NCBI RefSeq assembly: GCF_007827955.1
Contig: NZ_VITR01000010.1
Span: forward strand, 221,447 to 285,446
From: Nitrospirillum pindoramense
Lineage (GTDB): Bacteria; Pseudomonadota; Alphaproteobacteria; Azospirillales; Azospirillaceae
Direction of reading: 5' to 3'
DNA length: 64,000 bases
In this document: piece by piece, positions 49,517 to 61,800 of the stretch
How positions within the stretch are numbered: position 1 is the first letter of the stretch
Layout: each line of letters begins with the position of its first letter
The notes under the pieces: model-generated
What the model was told of the DNA's origin: nothing
The model's input: only the letters and a program-made list of their open reading frames with translations
Databases searched by the model: none
Position numbers and translations under genes: made by a program

Positions 49517-51586
49517 ATGTCTATGCGGGTGGTCTTCCCCGGTTTGTGCTTTAGCATCGATGATTCCGGCGTCGCCTTCAGCCATGAGCCGTGGCTGGTT
49601 TTTCTCTCCTACCTGACCGCCGTCTTCGCCTCCTTCGTCGCCCTGAACATGACGGAGCGCATGGTGGGCGCCAACGGCCGCTCGCGCCTGGCCTGGCATC
49701 TCGGCGCCGCCTGCGCCTTGGGGGGCGGGATCTGGTCCATGCATTTCATCGGAATGCTGGCCCTGCGGGTGGCGGTGCCTGTGGCCTGGGAACCGCGGCT
49801 GACACTGGCGTCGCTGGTGACCGCCATCCTTTTCGTCGCCCTGGGCATGGAGGCGGTCCGTCACGGCCGCACCAGCGTCAGCCGGTTCACCGTGGCCGGC
49901 GCGGGCGTGGGGCTGGGGATCGCGGCCATGCACTACACCGGCATGGCCGCGATGGAGGTCCCTGGCCAGGTGGCGTACCGCCCCGGCCTTTTCGCCCTAT
50001 CGGTCCTGATCGCCATGGGTGCCGCCACCGTGGCCCTGATGCTGTCGGTCAGCTTGAAGCAAGGTTGGCATCGCGCACTGGCCGCCATCGTCATGGGCTT
50101 CGCCATCTGCGGCACCCACTACACCGGCATGGCGGCCACGGTGTTGACCCTGGACCCGCTGGCACCCGCGCCCGCCGATGTGGATCGCGGGCCCTTGGCC
50201 ATCATCGTGGCCGGCGCCACCTACGGCCTGCTCATGCTGGCATTGGTGACGGCCCTGGCCGACCGGCGCCTGAACGCCGCAACCGAACGCGAGGCGGAGC
50301 GGCTGAAGGTCATGAACCGCGCGCTGGAAGCGGAGGTGACGGAGCGTCGCCGTGCCGAGGAGGAACTGTTGCGGGCGCGCGAGGGGCTGGAAGAGGCGGT
50401 TGCGGAGCGCACCCGCGACCTGGCGGCGGCCCGGGTACGGGCGGAAGCCGCCAACCAGGCCAAATCCGAATTCCTGGCCAGCATGAGCCATGAATTGCGC
50501 ACCCCATTGAACGCCGTCTTAGGCTTCGCCCAGCTGATGGATTACAACAAGGCGCGGGAGCCGATGACGCCCAAGCAGGAACGGGGCGTCCAGCAAATCA
50601 TCAAGAATGGCAACCACCTGCTGCGCCTGATCGACGACGTGCTGGATCTGGCGCGCATCGAGGCGGGCCACTTGACCCTGTCGCTGGAGCCAGTCGATCC
50701 CAGGCAGGTGGTGGAGGATGTGCTGACGACCTTGCAGCCCGTGGCGGAAAAGGCGCGGGTGGCCATTGTCACCGCCTTGCCCGAGGCATCGCCACCCGTC
50801 CTGGCAGACCGCACCCGACTGGTCCAGGTGATCAGCAACCTGACGTCCAACGCCATCAAGTACAACCGACCCGGCGGCACCGTGCGCATCACCCTGGGCG
50901 CGGCGGCGACACGAGGCCGCCTGGCGTTGAGCGTGGGGGATACCGGCAATGGCATCGCGACCGACAAGCTGGGCGACTTGTTCCAGCCCTTCAACCGTTT
51001 GGGCCAGGAGTACAGCGACATTCCCGGCACCGGCATCGGCTTGACCATCACGCGTCGGCTGCTGGACGCCATGAACGGCACCATCGAGGTGGCCAGCGTG
51101 CCGGGCGAAGGCAGCACCTTCACCATCACCCTGCCCGGCGCCTTGGACATGACGGCCGAGCCGATCGTCCCCGCTACTGACGGCCTTCCCCCGGCCCAGA
51201 CCGGGAAACGCACCATCGTCTATGTCGAGGACAACCCGTCCAACATCGAACTGATGCGCGACCTGATGGAAACCGTGCCGGGGACCAAGCTGCTGGTGGC
51301 GGCCGACCCGGTGACGGGCCTGGGCCTGGCCATCGCCCATAGGCCCGATGTCATCGTGCTGGACATCAACCTGCCAGGCATGAGCGGCTTTGACGTGCTG
51401 GCCCGCCTTCGCGATCGTGAGGAGACGCGGGCCATCCCCGTCCTGGCGCTGAGCGCCAACGCCCTGCCCCGCGAAATAGAGAAAGGTCTGCGCGCCGGAT
51501 TCCGGCGATATCTGACCAAGCCCCTGAATGTTCAGGAGTTCATGGAGGCCCTGGCCGACGCGATGATCCCCGCCGACGTCGCTTAA
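49517..51586 (+). CDS. MHYT-domain hybrid sensor histidine kinase
   Basis: About 689 residues. The N-terminal seven-helix MHYT sensor (residues 1-240) shows the three motifs as SMHFIGM, AMHYTGM and THYTGMA; these are thought to bind copper and sense a diatomic gas. A coiled coil leads to the HisKA box SMSHELRTPLNAVLGFAQ, then HATPase with NLTSNAIKYN, VGDTGNGI and GTGIGLTITRRLL. A C-terminal receiver has EDNPSNIELM, Asp in VIVLDINLPGMSG and Lys in YLTKPLNVQEF. The ATG at 49517 opens the MHYT domain (frame open to 49367 without support). It is convergent with an EAL-like gene. No partner response regulator is adjacent. Confidence 0.9.
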   Translation: MSMRVVFPGLCFSIDDSGVAFSHEPWLVFLSYLTAVFASFVALNMTERMVGANGRSRLAWHLGAACALGGGIWSMHFIGMLALRVAVPVAWEPRLTLASLVTAILFVALGMEAVRHGRTSVSRFTVAGAGVGLGIAAMHYTGMAAMEVPGQVAYRPGLFALSVLIAMGAATVALMLSVSLKQGWHRALAAIVMGFAICGTHYTGMAATVLTLDPLAPAPADVDRGPLAIIVAGATYGLLMLALVTALADRRLNAATEREAERLKVMNRALEAEVTERRRAEEELLRAREGLEEAVAERTRDLAAARVRAEAANQAKSEFLASMSHELRTPLNAVLGFAQLMDYNKAREPMTPKQERGVQQIIKNGNHLLRLIDDVLDLARIEAGHLTLSLEPVDPRQVVEDVLTTLQPVAEKARVAIVTALPEASPPVLADRTRLVQVISNLTSNAIKYNRPGGTVRITLGAAATRGRLALSVGDTGNGIATDKLGDLFQPFNRLGQEYSDIPGTGIGLTITRRLLDAMNGTIEVASVPGEGSTFTITLPGALDMTAEPIVPATDGLPPAQTGKRTIVYVEDNPSNIELMRDLMETVPGTKLLVAADPVTGLGLAIAHRPDVIVLDINLPGMSGFDVLARLRDREETRAIPVLALSANALPREIEKGLRAGFRRYLTKPLNVQEFMEALADAMIPADVA

Positions 51587-51620
51587 CACCGGCGGCCGAG
51601 GGCAGGAAGCTGCGGACCGT

Positions 51621-53246
51621 TCACGGCTCCTGCGAAGGCCCCTGGTCCAGCACGTCGGCGCGCGACAACCGGCTGGCATGGCCGGGCACGTCCACCCAAG
51701 GGCCTATCAGGTCGCCCATCATGAAGGCGCAGCCCGCCTCCTCCGCCATTCGTTCCATTTCGGGCGTATCGATGCCGTCGGCCATCAGGTGCAGGCCCCG
51801 GCGCCGGGCTTCGGCCGCCGCCAGATGCAGGTCGGGGATCAGACGCCCGCGGGGCACCGCCGCCCCCAAGGACACGGCGACACCCTTGACGCCGCCAGCG
51901 GCGAAGGTGGCATAGGCCTGGGGCGCCAAGTCGGCGCTGACGGTCACGCCGCGCCCTAACGGCTTCAACGCGCTGACCAGCTCCGTCAGCCGTCCCAGCG
52001 GAACGCCATCGGGCACGCCCATCAATTGATAGGTGATGAAGGGCAGCAGATGGGCGGGGATATGGCCGGCAAGATCGAGGTAAGCGCGGCGCCTGACAGT
52101 TCCCGCCAGCGTCTCGAAATGCACCGGCAAGGCCAGGTAATAGCGGAACCGATTATCATACAGCTCCAGATACGCGTCGACGGCCTGGCGCAGGGTTTCG
52201 CGATCCAGGTCCAGAATCTCTTGCAGGCCGTTGGCGGTTCCGGCGGAAACGACACCACCGGCGGCATCCGTCAGGGTCTCGTAGCCATACACGTATTGCC
52301 GCCCCCCGATCCGCTGGCGGCGGGGGCTGGCGACATAGAGGCTCAACGCCTGTCCGCGTACGTCCCAGACCGGTCGGTAAGCAAACTCCAGCGGCCCCAG
52401 CACGGGACGCAGATGCAGCCATGGATCGTCGGCACCGAGGGGGGGCGTGGTAGCGACCGTCCCCCGGCCCAGCTCCACCAATGCCGCGGCCGCCTGCGAC
52501 AGAGGAGTCTGCACGGAAGAAAGGGACGGCAGGGGCGCGGACGACAGGGATGCGGTCGAAGGCGGCCCTGAAGCATCCCGCACCGAAGCATCCTGGCCTG
52601 CGAACGGCACCGCGGGCGGGGAAGCCTGAGAGGCCCCATCGGGATGCGCGGCAGAGGTTTCCGTCATCGGCCCCTCCGTGGAGGCATCCCCCGGCGAGGG
52701 ACCCGCGCGGGACGCCAAATCTGCCAGCAGGTCGGCCAATCGCTCGGGCTTGAGGATCAAATTGCCCGAAGCTTCCCGCGCCGCCGTGCGGACCACGATG
52801 CTGGACAAATCGGGCTCCCCCAGCAGCATGCGCTGCAGTTCCTGCACCACCTTGGCGCAGACCAGGCTGGCCTGGAGAGCGTTCAAGCGGGCGAAGACGA
52901 TGACGTAGGTTTCGCTGCCATACCCGTAATAAACATCTCCCGCCCCCAGGGTCTGGCGCAGCAGCCGCTCGACCATGGCATGCACCCGCGGCTGGACGGC
53001 CCCCCACCGGGACCCCAGCCTCTCCTTGAGGCTGTCAAGCCCGACAAACTGGACGCATCCCGCCGCGGCGGAAGAGCGCGGGCCCAACACCGCCTTCAGC
53101 CGCTGGCGGAACATGGTTTCGTCCGGATTGCGTCGGGCGCCACGCCGGTTGCCGGAACCAGCGGGGGCCCTGGGTTCGCGCCCACCGGCGGCGCGCTCCG
53201 GCTCCTCTGAGAACCAGTCGATGATGCGGCGCAACAATCCGGACAT
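51621..53246 (-). CDS. Degenerate GGDEF/EAL-like protein
   Basis: About 541 residues, no signal peptide or membrane helix. Residues 55-170 resemble a GGDEF fold, but the signature is replaced by GYGSETYVIVFARL. A Ser/Pro/Ala-rich linker (about residues 185-270) leads to a C-terminal EAL-like domain in which the EALxR motif reads YRPVWDVR. The usual late block is present as HLMADGIDTPEMERMAEEAGCAFMMGDLIGP. The metal-binding acidic residues therefore look absent, so catalysis on c-di-GMP is unlikely; it may bind nucleotide or serve as a protein scaffold. The start is ATG 53246 with GAGGCG upstream. It converges with the MHYT kinase gene, so the two may act together, but that is inference. Confidence 0.75.
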   Translation of the reverse strand: MSGLLRRIIDWFSEEPERAAGGREPRAPAGSGNRRGARRNPDETMFRQRLKAVLGPRSSAAAGCVQFVGLDSLKERLGSRWGAVQPRVHAMVERLLRQTLGAGDVYYGYGSETYVIVFARLNALQASLVCAKVVQELQRMLLGEPDLSSIVVRTAAREASGNLILKPERLADLLADLASRAGPSPGDASTEGPMTETSAAHPDGASQASPPAVPFAGQDASVRDASGPPSTASLSSAPLPSLSSVQTPLSQAAAALVELGRGTVATTPPLGADDPWLHLRPVLGPLEFAYRPVWDVRGQALSLYVASPRRQRIGGRQYVYGYETLTDAAGGVVSAGTANGLQEILDLDRETLRQAVDAYLELYDNRFRYYLALPVHFETLAGTVRRRAYLDLAGHIPAHLLPFITYQLMGVPDGVPLGRLTELVSALKPLGRGVTVSADLAPQAYATFAAGGVKGVAVSLGAAVPRGRLIPDLHLAAAEARRRGLHLMADGIDTPEMERMAEEAGCAFMMGDLIGPWVDVPGHASRLSRADVLDQGPSQEP

Positions 53247-53416
53247 GGGTCGCCTCAACGCTCTTTCGATCCGATTACCAGGCTAGAGGGCACATAGTTA
53301 AAAAAAGCCTAAAGTCGAATCGAAATATGGGCGCTGGACTGTAAACGGCATGTGAACTGCGAATTATCGGGGATGGTTCCGACGTCCACCGATGATATGG
53401 CGTCACGGAAATGAAG

Positions 53417-53450
53417 AAGGCCGGCCCCGATGGGGCCAGCCTTCCTTTTT
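53417..53450 (-). terminator. Terminator after the fumarase gene
   Basis: AAGGCCGGCCCC (53417-53428) and GGGGCCAGCCTT (53432-53443) pair with one mismatch around a three-base loop. The minus-strand side is followed by CTTCTTCATTT, 36 nt past the fumarase stop. The plus-strand side has CCTTTTT and could stop antisense transcription. Confidence 0.65.
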
Positions 53451-53486
53451 CAAAAGGCCATCCTGATAACGAATACGCTATCGAAA

Positions 53487-55112
53487 TCAGGTGAATTCCT
53501 GGAAGAAGTCGTTGCCCTTGTCGTCAATGACGATGAAGGCGGGGAAGTCTTCAACCTCAATACGCCAAATGGCTTCCATGCCCAAATCCTCGAAGGCGAT
53601 GCATTCAACCTTCTTGATGCAATCCTGGGCCAGGCGGGCCGCGGCGCCGCCAATGGAACCCAGATAGAATCCGCCGTGCTTCTTGCAGGCCTCACGCACC
53701 GCCGGGCTGCGGTTGCCCTTGGCCAACATGACGAAGGAGCCGCCCGCCGCCTGGAACTGGTCGACGAAGCTGTCCATGCGGCCGGCCGTGGTGGGACCGA
53801 AGGAACCGGAGGCGTAGCCGGTCGGCGTCTTGGCCGGGCCGGCGTAATAGATGGGGTGGTTCTTGAAATAGTCCGGCAAGGGCTGCCCCGCCTCCAGCGC
53901 GGCACGCAGGCGGGCATGGGCGCTGTCGCGGGCCACGATCAGCGGACCGGTCAGGGAGACGCGGGTACGGATCGGATAACGGGACAAGGTCTCGCGGATC
54001 TCGGACATCGGCCGGGTCAGGTCGATCTTGACCACCTCGCCCGCCAACTGGCTGTCATCGATCTCCGGCAGGAAGCGGGCGGGATCGTGCTCCAGCTCTT
54101 CCAGGAAGATGCCGTCGCGGGTGATCTTGGCCAGCGCCTGGCGGTCGGCCGAGCAGGACACGCCGATACCGATGGGCAGCGAAGCGCCGTGGCGCGGCAG
54201 GCGGATGACCCGCACGTCATGGCAGAAGTACTTGCCCCCGAACTGCGCGCCGATGCCCATGGTCTGGCTCAGCTTGTGGACGGCGGCCTCCATCTCCAGG
54301 TCGCGGAAGGCATGGCCGCTTTCCGAGCCCTGGGTGGGCAGACCATCGTAATAGCGGGCCGAGGCCAGCTTGACCGTTTTCAGGTTCATCTCGGCGCTGG
54401 TGCCGCCGATGACGATGGCCAGGTGATAAGGTGGGCAGGCCGAGGTGCCCAGCGACTTGATCTTCTCTTCCAGGAAGGGCAGCAGCCGATCCGGCGCCAA
54501 CACCGAGGGCGTGGCCTGGAACAGGAAGGTCTTGTTGGCCGAACCGCCGCCCTTGGCCATGAACAGGAACTTATAGGCGTCCTCGCCCTCGGCATAGATG
54601 TCGACCTGGGCGGGCAGGTTGGTGCGGGTGTTCTTTTCCTCATACATGGACAGGGGCGCCACCTGGCTGTAGCGCAGGTTGCGCTTGGCGTAGGCGTCCA
54701 GCACGCCGCTGCCCAGCGCGGTTTCGTCGCCGCCCTTGGTCCAGACGCGGCGGCCCTTCTTGCCCATGACGATGGCGGTGCCGGTGTCCTGGCACATGGG
54801 CAGGATGCCGGACGCGGCGATGGACGCGTTCTTCAGCAGATCGAGCGCCACGAAGCGATCGTTGGGCGAGGCCTCGGCATCATCGAGGATGGCGCGCAGC
54901 TGGGCCAGATGGCCGGGGCGCAGCAGGTGATTGATGTCGATGAAGGCCTGCTCGGCCAACAGGCGCAGCCCCTCGGGCTCAACCTTCAGAACCTCTTCCC
55001 CGTCGAAGGTCGTGGTCGACACATGGTCGCTGGTCAGCTTGCGGTAGCTGGTGGCGTCCTTGGCCACGGGGAACAGCGTGAACTCCCGGCTTTCACCGCC
55101 GACGTCTGGCAT
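53487..55112 (-). CDS. fumA: Class I (iron-sulfur) fumarate hydratase
   Basis: About 541 residues, matching single-chain FumA/FumB-type fumarases. It interconverts fumarate and malate in the TCA cycle with a [4Fe-4S] cluster. The three cluster Cys are likely in [47 protein letters not shown] and [15 protein letters not shown]. The C-terminal beta-subunit part has [61 protein letters not shown]. The start is ATG 55112 with GGGAG nine nt upstream; a GTG at 55121 is possible. It stands alone. The gene symbol follows the class and does not imply orthology to E. coli fumA over fumB. Confidence 0.95.
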   Translation of the reverse strand: MPDVGGESREFTLFPVAKDATSYRKLTSDHVSTTTFDGEEVLKVEPEGLRLLAEQAFIDINHLLRPGHLAQLRAILDDAEASPNDRFVALDLLKNASIAASGILPMCQDTGTAIVMGKKGRRVWTKGGDETALGSGVLDAYAKRNLRYSQVAPLSMYEEKNTRTNLPAQVDIYAEGEDAYKFLFMAKGGGSANKTFLFQATPSVLAPDRLLPFLEEKIKSLGTSACPPYHLAIVIGGTSAEMNLKTVKLASARYYDGLPTQGSESGHAFRDLEMEAAVHKLSQTMGIGAQFGGKYFCHDVRVIRLPRHGASLPIGIGVSCSADRQALAKITRDGIFLEELEHDPARFLPEIDDSQLAGEVVKIDLTRPMSEIRETLSRYPIRTRVSLTGPLIVARDSAHARLRAALEAGQPLPDYFKNHPIYYAGPAKTPTGYASGSFGPTTAGRMDSFVDQFQAAGGSFVMLAKGNRSPAVREACKKHGGFYLGSIGGAAARLAQDCIKKVECIAFEDLGMEAIWRIEVEDFPAFIVIDDKGNDFFQEFT

Positions 55113-55870
55113 TGGGGGCACTCCCGACTATTGGGCCCAATTGATCTGGCCCGACTGGCCTGGCCACGGGCGGCTCCCGCGGCCGGCCGGGACCTTACGC
55201 CACCCACCCTGCCCTGTCATCTGCGCCGCGCGCGCACCATCCACCCCAAGATTCGCTCGCCTTGCCGCCAAGCCGCAACCTTAAGGGGCAAAATATGCGT
55301 TTTGGTTCTCGGTTATAGGCGGTTCCGTGACCGTCATTCCAAACCCGAGCCAACGCATCAGGATAGGTTGATCAAAAAAATGTGGATTCCGCCGCGGCGC
55401 GTCCCCTGTCACCCGAAAGGTGAAGAAGTTAAGAAACGATAAAATGTGACGCTGCCTACTCCGGTATTTTTGCCAATATACCGATTCCAGGATGCGCGAA
55501 TCGAGAGGTAAATATCGAAAACACACCAAAACGGCGCAACTCGTATGTTAAATGTGATAAGCGGTGACATCAGATAATGGTTAAGAAGCGTTAACCAAAT
55601 ACTTTTGCACCCACCACGATAGTTGAAGTCCCGGAAGATACAATTGACAGGTATTGGCCATCTATCTCAGAAGACGGTAGCGACCCTGCCTCCTTTGGGC
55701 AGGTCCGGGCCGGGGCGGGGAAGCCTTGGTTTCTGGCAAATCGACGGTTGGGCTGACTGAAAAAAGCGGATTTGGGCGTGGGGGCGGTTTCCCCCAACGG
55801 CATCCCAAAGGCCGCTTTCTTGGTCTCCCGACGTGGCGATGCGCAAACCAGTGGTTGGGAGTCAGGTGGC
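55113..55870. other. Long non-coding region before the giant repetitive protein
   Basis: A gap of about 750 nt, AT-rich from 55300 to 55680, between fumarase (leftward) and the giant secreted protein (rightward). It includes a dyad GGTTAA-N6-TTAACC (55579-55596) about 275 nt before the start codon and a TTAA-N7-TAAA half-match near 55429. I see no convincing gene, terminator or RNA element. A 99-codon leftward frame (55591-55890) overlaps the next start and looks spurious. Confidence 0.5.
55579..55596. promoter_or_regulatory. GGTTAA-N6-TTAACC dyad
   Basis: A perfect six-base inverted repeat around GAAGCG in AT-rich DNA upstream of the giant secreted protein. It contains TTAA-N6-TTAACC, which resembles the CtrA site TTAA-N7-TTAA but is one base short, so CtrA binding is doubtful. 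Confidence 0.35.
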
Positions 55871-58800
55871 ATGGCGAAGTACACGAACACGCGCGCTCAC
55901 GGGAACAAGAAGACTCAACAGGTCATCCTGCTGGGCGCGTCGGCATTGGCCATCAGCGCGGGCCTGGCCGCGCCACGCCCCGCCCAAGCGTCCAATTGCG
56001 GCAGCTTCTCCACCACCTCCACCGTCGGGTCGGCCGCCAACTGCACGTCCTTCGTCTGGACAGGCACCCTGGGCACGGTCATCAACAACGGCACGCTGGT
56101 GGCCAACAACACCGGCAGCACCAGCAATTACGCCGGTTTCAGCATTCAGGGCGGCAAGACCCTGACCGCCCTGATCAACAACAACACCATCGGCGGCACC
56201 GGCGCGGCGGGCGGCATCGCCGCCATTGTCCTGACGGGCACCCCCACCTACACCACCACCAGCGGCACGATCAGCTACGGCATCAGCGCCTACACCACCA
56301 TCGGTTCCATCGTGAACAACGCCGCCGGCACCATCCGGTCGGATGGCGGCTACGGCGCCATCCGGATGATGAATGGCGTGAAGGTTGCCGGCTTCACCAA
56401 CGCCGGCACCATCCTGGCCAATGGCAACAGCGCCTTGAACCTGACCGGCGCCAGCATCGGCACGCTGACCAACAGCGGCTACATCTACAGTTCGGTTGGC
56501 GGCGCCATCGACGTCGACGTCATCACGACGATCAGCACCGTCGGCACCATCATCAATAGCGGCATGTTGAGGGGCAACAGCGGCGGCACCGGCGCCGTGA
56601 ACGTGTTCGGCGTGGTGGGCTCGGTCAGCAATTCCGGCACCATCCTCAACGATTCCGGTCCGGGCGTGGCGGTTAGGAACTACGGCGGCTTCGGCCCCAC
56701 CGCCATCTACCACAGCCATGTCGGCCAGGACGCCACCCTCTCCACCCTGACCAATTCGGGCATGATCAGCGGCACCGTCGGCGTTTCCATCGGTGCCGGC
56801 GGCTCGATCGTCAGCTTGGTGAACGCCAACACCGGCACCATCCAGGGCGGCATCGTCATCGCGAAGACGACCGGCAATGCGTCGGTGACGCACAATGGCT
56901 ATCTGGGCGCCTTGTCCAACGCCGGCGTGATCATCGGCAACGTCGTCAACAATTCGTCGACCCCCTTGAGCATCACGGGCGGCACGGGCACGACGCTCGG
57001 CACCTTCACCGGCGCGTCGGGCAAGGGCTCGATCATCAGCACGCTGGGCAACATCGTGATCACCGGCGGCAACCTGCTGCTGAACGACAATATCAACGTC
57101 GGCAGCGGAACGGTGATCAGCCAGGGCACCAACCTGACCATCGCCGCCGGTTCCACCATCACCGGCAACTATTACAACACACTCTCGACCAACACCCTCA
57201 CCACCAGCGGCCTCACGGTCACGGGCCGCGTGACCCTGATCACCGGCACCATCGTCCCGTCCTTCAGCAGTGCGGGCAACTACATCGTCGGCACGGCCGC
57301 CAGCCTGATCTATTCCCCCACCGGCATTTCCAACCTCGGCTCGGCCTTCGCCGCCGTGCAGGCGCCCACCGGCGCCCATTTCTCCAATATCGGCGCCAGC
57401 GGCACGACGCTGATCTATTACAACCCGCTCATGGACTACGTGGGCGGCGCCGTCGCCTCGGTGAGCATCGGCAGCACGGCGCTGGCCGGCATATCGACCA
57501 TCTATCCCACGGCGCTGTACATCGCCAGCACGGGCACCCTGGGCACACTGACCAACACCGGCACCATCCGCGGCGATATCGTCAACCTCAGCGCTAACGA
57601 CCTGTCCATCCGCGGCGGCACGCTGACCACCATCGGCACCCTGACCGGCTATTCCAACTCCATCGGCACCATCAACAACACCAACAGCAATGTTGTGCTG
57701 GCGTCCGGCAACCTGCGCATCAACGATATCCTGAACGTCGGCACCAACACCGTCATCAACAGCGGCGCCAACCTGACCTTCGGCACGCTCGGGACCATCA
57801 GCCTGACGGGCAACTTCGCCCAGACCTCCGCCACCGGCACACTGGCGCTGGGCACCAACCTGCTGTCCATTTCCGGCGCGGCCAACATCGCCGGCACCGT
57901 GCTCAGCAACTTCACGACCACCGTGAACCACACCGTTGGTGAGGCCATCACCCTGGTTTCCGCCGCCGGCGGCCTGAGCCTCAGCTATGGCACGCTGACC
58001 GGCGTGGTCCGGGGGTCGGGCACCGGCATCAACGTGACGGGCACCACCACCAGCAACAACCTGCTGGCCATGGTGCAGAACTATTATATCGCCGGCACCT
58101 ACGGCACGATCACCAACGCCGGCACCCTGACCTCCACCTCGGCCGTCTACGTCGCATCCACCGGCACGCTGGGTGCCGTGTCGAACACCGGCGTCATCCA
58201 GGGTAATTTGATCAACAACAGCGTCCGCGACCTGACGCTGCTGGGTTCCAGCGGCGCCGGCTTCGGCACCTTCACCGGCCTCTCGGGCACGGCCACGGGT
58301 TCCATCGTGAACACCGCCAGCAACGTGACCTTGTCGGGCAACGTGCTGCTGAACGACCATGTCAACGTCACCGGCCACACCTTGGTGAACAGCGGTGGCA
58401 ACCTGTACCTGACCACCGGCATCAGCGTCACCGGCAATTACAGCCAGACGGGCGGCACGCTGGCGGAGCTTTCGGCCCTGGGCGGCGGGCAGCTGATCGT
58501 CAGCGGCGCCGCCGTGGTCAACGGCGCCAACTACACGGTCGTTGGCGCCACGGGCGCCTATCACTACCTGCAGGGCCCGGCGGGGGGCACGCCCATCATC
58601 TCCGGCGGCGTCGGGTCCAGCTACACCAGCATCACCTACGACAGCGGCATCACCGGCCTCACCCTGGGCGGCTATACCCAGGGGACCAGCCTGTGGGGCA
58701 CCATCCTCAACGATTATGTCGGTGACAGCCTGGGGTCCATCGCCATTGGCGGCGGCACCGTCCTGGCGGCCCAGGCCGGCGTCCAGACCCTGATTTACAT

Positions 58801-61800
58801 CAGCGGCGCCGGCACCCTGGGCACCCTGTCCAACAGCGGCACCATCCAGGGCAATATCGCCAACAACGGCGGCGCCGACCTGAACATCCGCGGCGGCAGC
58901 GGCGCCACCGTCGGCACGTTCACCGGCGTCGGCGGCAGCATCGGCACCATCACCAACACCAATAGCAATGTGGTGCTGAGCGGCGGCAATCTGCTGCTCA
59001 ACGACAACGTCAACGTCGGCAGCCACCTGCTGTACAACACCGGCGCCAACCTGACGCTGGCGAACGCCCAGACCGTGACGGGCGGCTATCTGCAGAACAA
59101 CGCCAACGGCACGCTGACGCTGAACGCGGGCGCCAAGCTGGTGGTCACCGGCGGCGCCACCATCAGCGACGGTTATATCGTCACCAGCAGCTTCAACGCG
59201 TTGGCCAACCATACCATCGGCGAGTCCCAGAACCTGGTCGAAGGCGGCGCCGGCTCCAGCTACGCCACGATCAACAGCGGCAACGTATCGGTGGTCCGTT
59301 CGGGCGTGTCCGGCCTCGCAGTGGGCGCCGCCGTGTCCGGCAACACCCTGTCGGCGGCTGTGCAGAACGACTATTTCGGAACGACGACGGCGGCCTTCAC
59401 CAACAGCGGCGCCCTCGTGCTGAGCAGCATCAGCGCCGCTTCCGCTGCGCTGGTGGTGGCCAGCACCGGCTCGATCGGCCACCTGACCAACACCGGCACC
59501 CTGAACGCCGAGGCGGTCAACGGCTTTGGCGTCTATCTCCTGACCAGCGGCACCCTGGCGGCCACCATCGGAACGCTGAGCAACAGCGGCCTGATCGCCG
59601 GCCGCAACGGCATCGCCAACTTCGGCGGTGTCATCGGCACCATCGACAACAGCGGCCAGATTCTGGACAGCCTGCCCAACTCGGGCATCTACAACGGCAA
59701 TATCATCAGCCTGGTGAACAACCAGGCCGGCGGCACCATCGCCGGCGCCTACGGTGTCGCCAACAACGGCACCATGGGCGCGATCACCAATGCCGGCCTG
59801 ATCCAGGGCTCCGTCAGCAGCGGGTCGACCACCGCCGTGGGCGTGGCCAACTTCGGCAGCCTGGGCAGCCTCAGCAACAGCGGCACCATCCAAGGTACCT
59901 CCACGCACACCGCGTTTGGCGTTCAGAACAGCGGCACCTTGAACGCGCTGGCCAACACCGCGGGCGGCACGATCACTGCCACCGGCGCCATCACCAGTGG
60001 CACCAGCAACGTCGTCGCCGGCGTGCGGAACGGCGGCAGCATCGGCACGCTGGCCAACAGCGGCCTGATCACCGTCTCCGGCGCCAACACCGTCACCGGC
60101 TTCAACGTGATTGCCGGCATCGCCAACATGGCCAGCGTCATCGATACCTTGTCCAACGCTGGGACCATCGCCGCCTCGGGCACGGTGTCCGACCTCACCC
60201 TCTCCCGCCAGGCGGGCTTGTTCAACGCCGCGACCATCGGCACTCTCTCCAACAGCGTCGGCGGCCTGATCAGCGGCCAGGTCTATGGCCTGGACAACTT
60301 CACCGGCGGCACCATCACCCAGCTGCTGAACGCCGGCACCATCACCGCCAGCGTCCACACCGCCCTTTTCAACGAGGGTGTGATCGGCACCCTGAGCAAC
60401 AGCGGGACGATCCAGGGCCAGACCGCGCTGCGCCTGGGCAGCAGCGGCACCATCGGCACCTTCACCAACAGCGGCACCATCGCCGGCTCCATCCTCAACG
60501 GCGCCTCCACCGCCCTCACCATCGGCGGTGGCGCGGGCACGGTGGTGGGCGTGCTGACGGGTGCCGGGGGCGGTTTGGGCAGCATCGGCAAGGGCCGGAT
60601 CACCAGCACTGGTGCCAACCTGGTGTTCAGTGGCGGCAATCTGCTGTTGAATGACGACATCACCGCCACCGGCCAGACGGTGGCCAATAGCGGCGCCTCG
60701 CTGCGGTTGGCCAACAGCGTCAGCATCACCGGCAACTACACGCAAGGCGCCACCGGCACCCTGCTGCTGGGCAGCGGCGCCATCCTGACGGTCAGTGGCG
60801 CCGCCGCCATCACCGTGGGCACGGTCACGTCCAGCGGCTTCAACGCCAGCGGCAACTACCTGGCCGGCGGCAGCAACGTCACGCTGGTGGCCGGCGGCGT
60901 CGGTTCGTCCTACAACACCACCGTCGTCGCCGGCGGCGGGATCACCGGCCTGGGCCTGACCGGCAGCGTGTCGGGCAACAACCTTCTTGCGGTCGTCGGC
61001 AACGATTATGTCGGTGGCAGCCTGGGCAGCATCAACAACACTGGCTCCCTGTCCTACAACGGCGCCCAGACGGGCGCGGTCTACGTGGCCGGCACGGGCA
61101 GCCTGGGAACCCTGGTCAACAGCGGCACCATCGCCGGCTCCATCGCGGTGGAGGTGGCGGCCGGCGGCACGCTGGGCCAGGTGGTGAACAGCGGCCTCAT
61201 CAGCGGCAACCTGGTGAACCTGTCGACCAACGTGCTGACCCTGGCGGGCGGCACGGTCACGGGCACCTATTCCGGCGGCACCATCGTCAGCACCCTGGCC
61301 AACATCGCGCTCACCTCGGGCAGCGTGGCCTTGAATGACGCGGTCAATGTCGGTGCCGGCACCTTGGTCAACAGCGGCGCCTCGGTCCTGCTGAACACCG
61401 TCTTGGGCATCACCGGTAATTACAGCCAGACCGCGGGCACCCTGACGCTCAACGGCACCGGTCAGTTGGCGGTCAGCGGCGCCGCGTCCCTGACCGGCGG
61501 CACCATCGTCACCACCAACTTCGTCAGCACGGGCAATTACCTGGCCTCCGGCCCGGGCACCACGCTGGTGTCCGGCGGCGTCGGGTCGAACTACGCCGGT
61601 GTCAGCATCTCCAGCGGCGCCATCTTCGGCCTGGCCGTGGGCGGCAGCACGAGCGGCACCAACCTGGTGGCCGTGGCGCAGAACGATTACGTCGGCGGCA
61701 GCTTGGCCAGCCTGGGCAACACCGGCAGCATCGGCGGCGTGCTGTACGCGGCCTATGTCACCTTTGGCGGCACGGTGGGCACGCTGAACAACAGCGGCAC

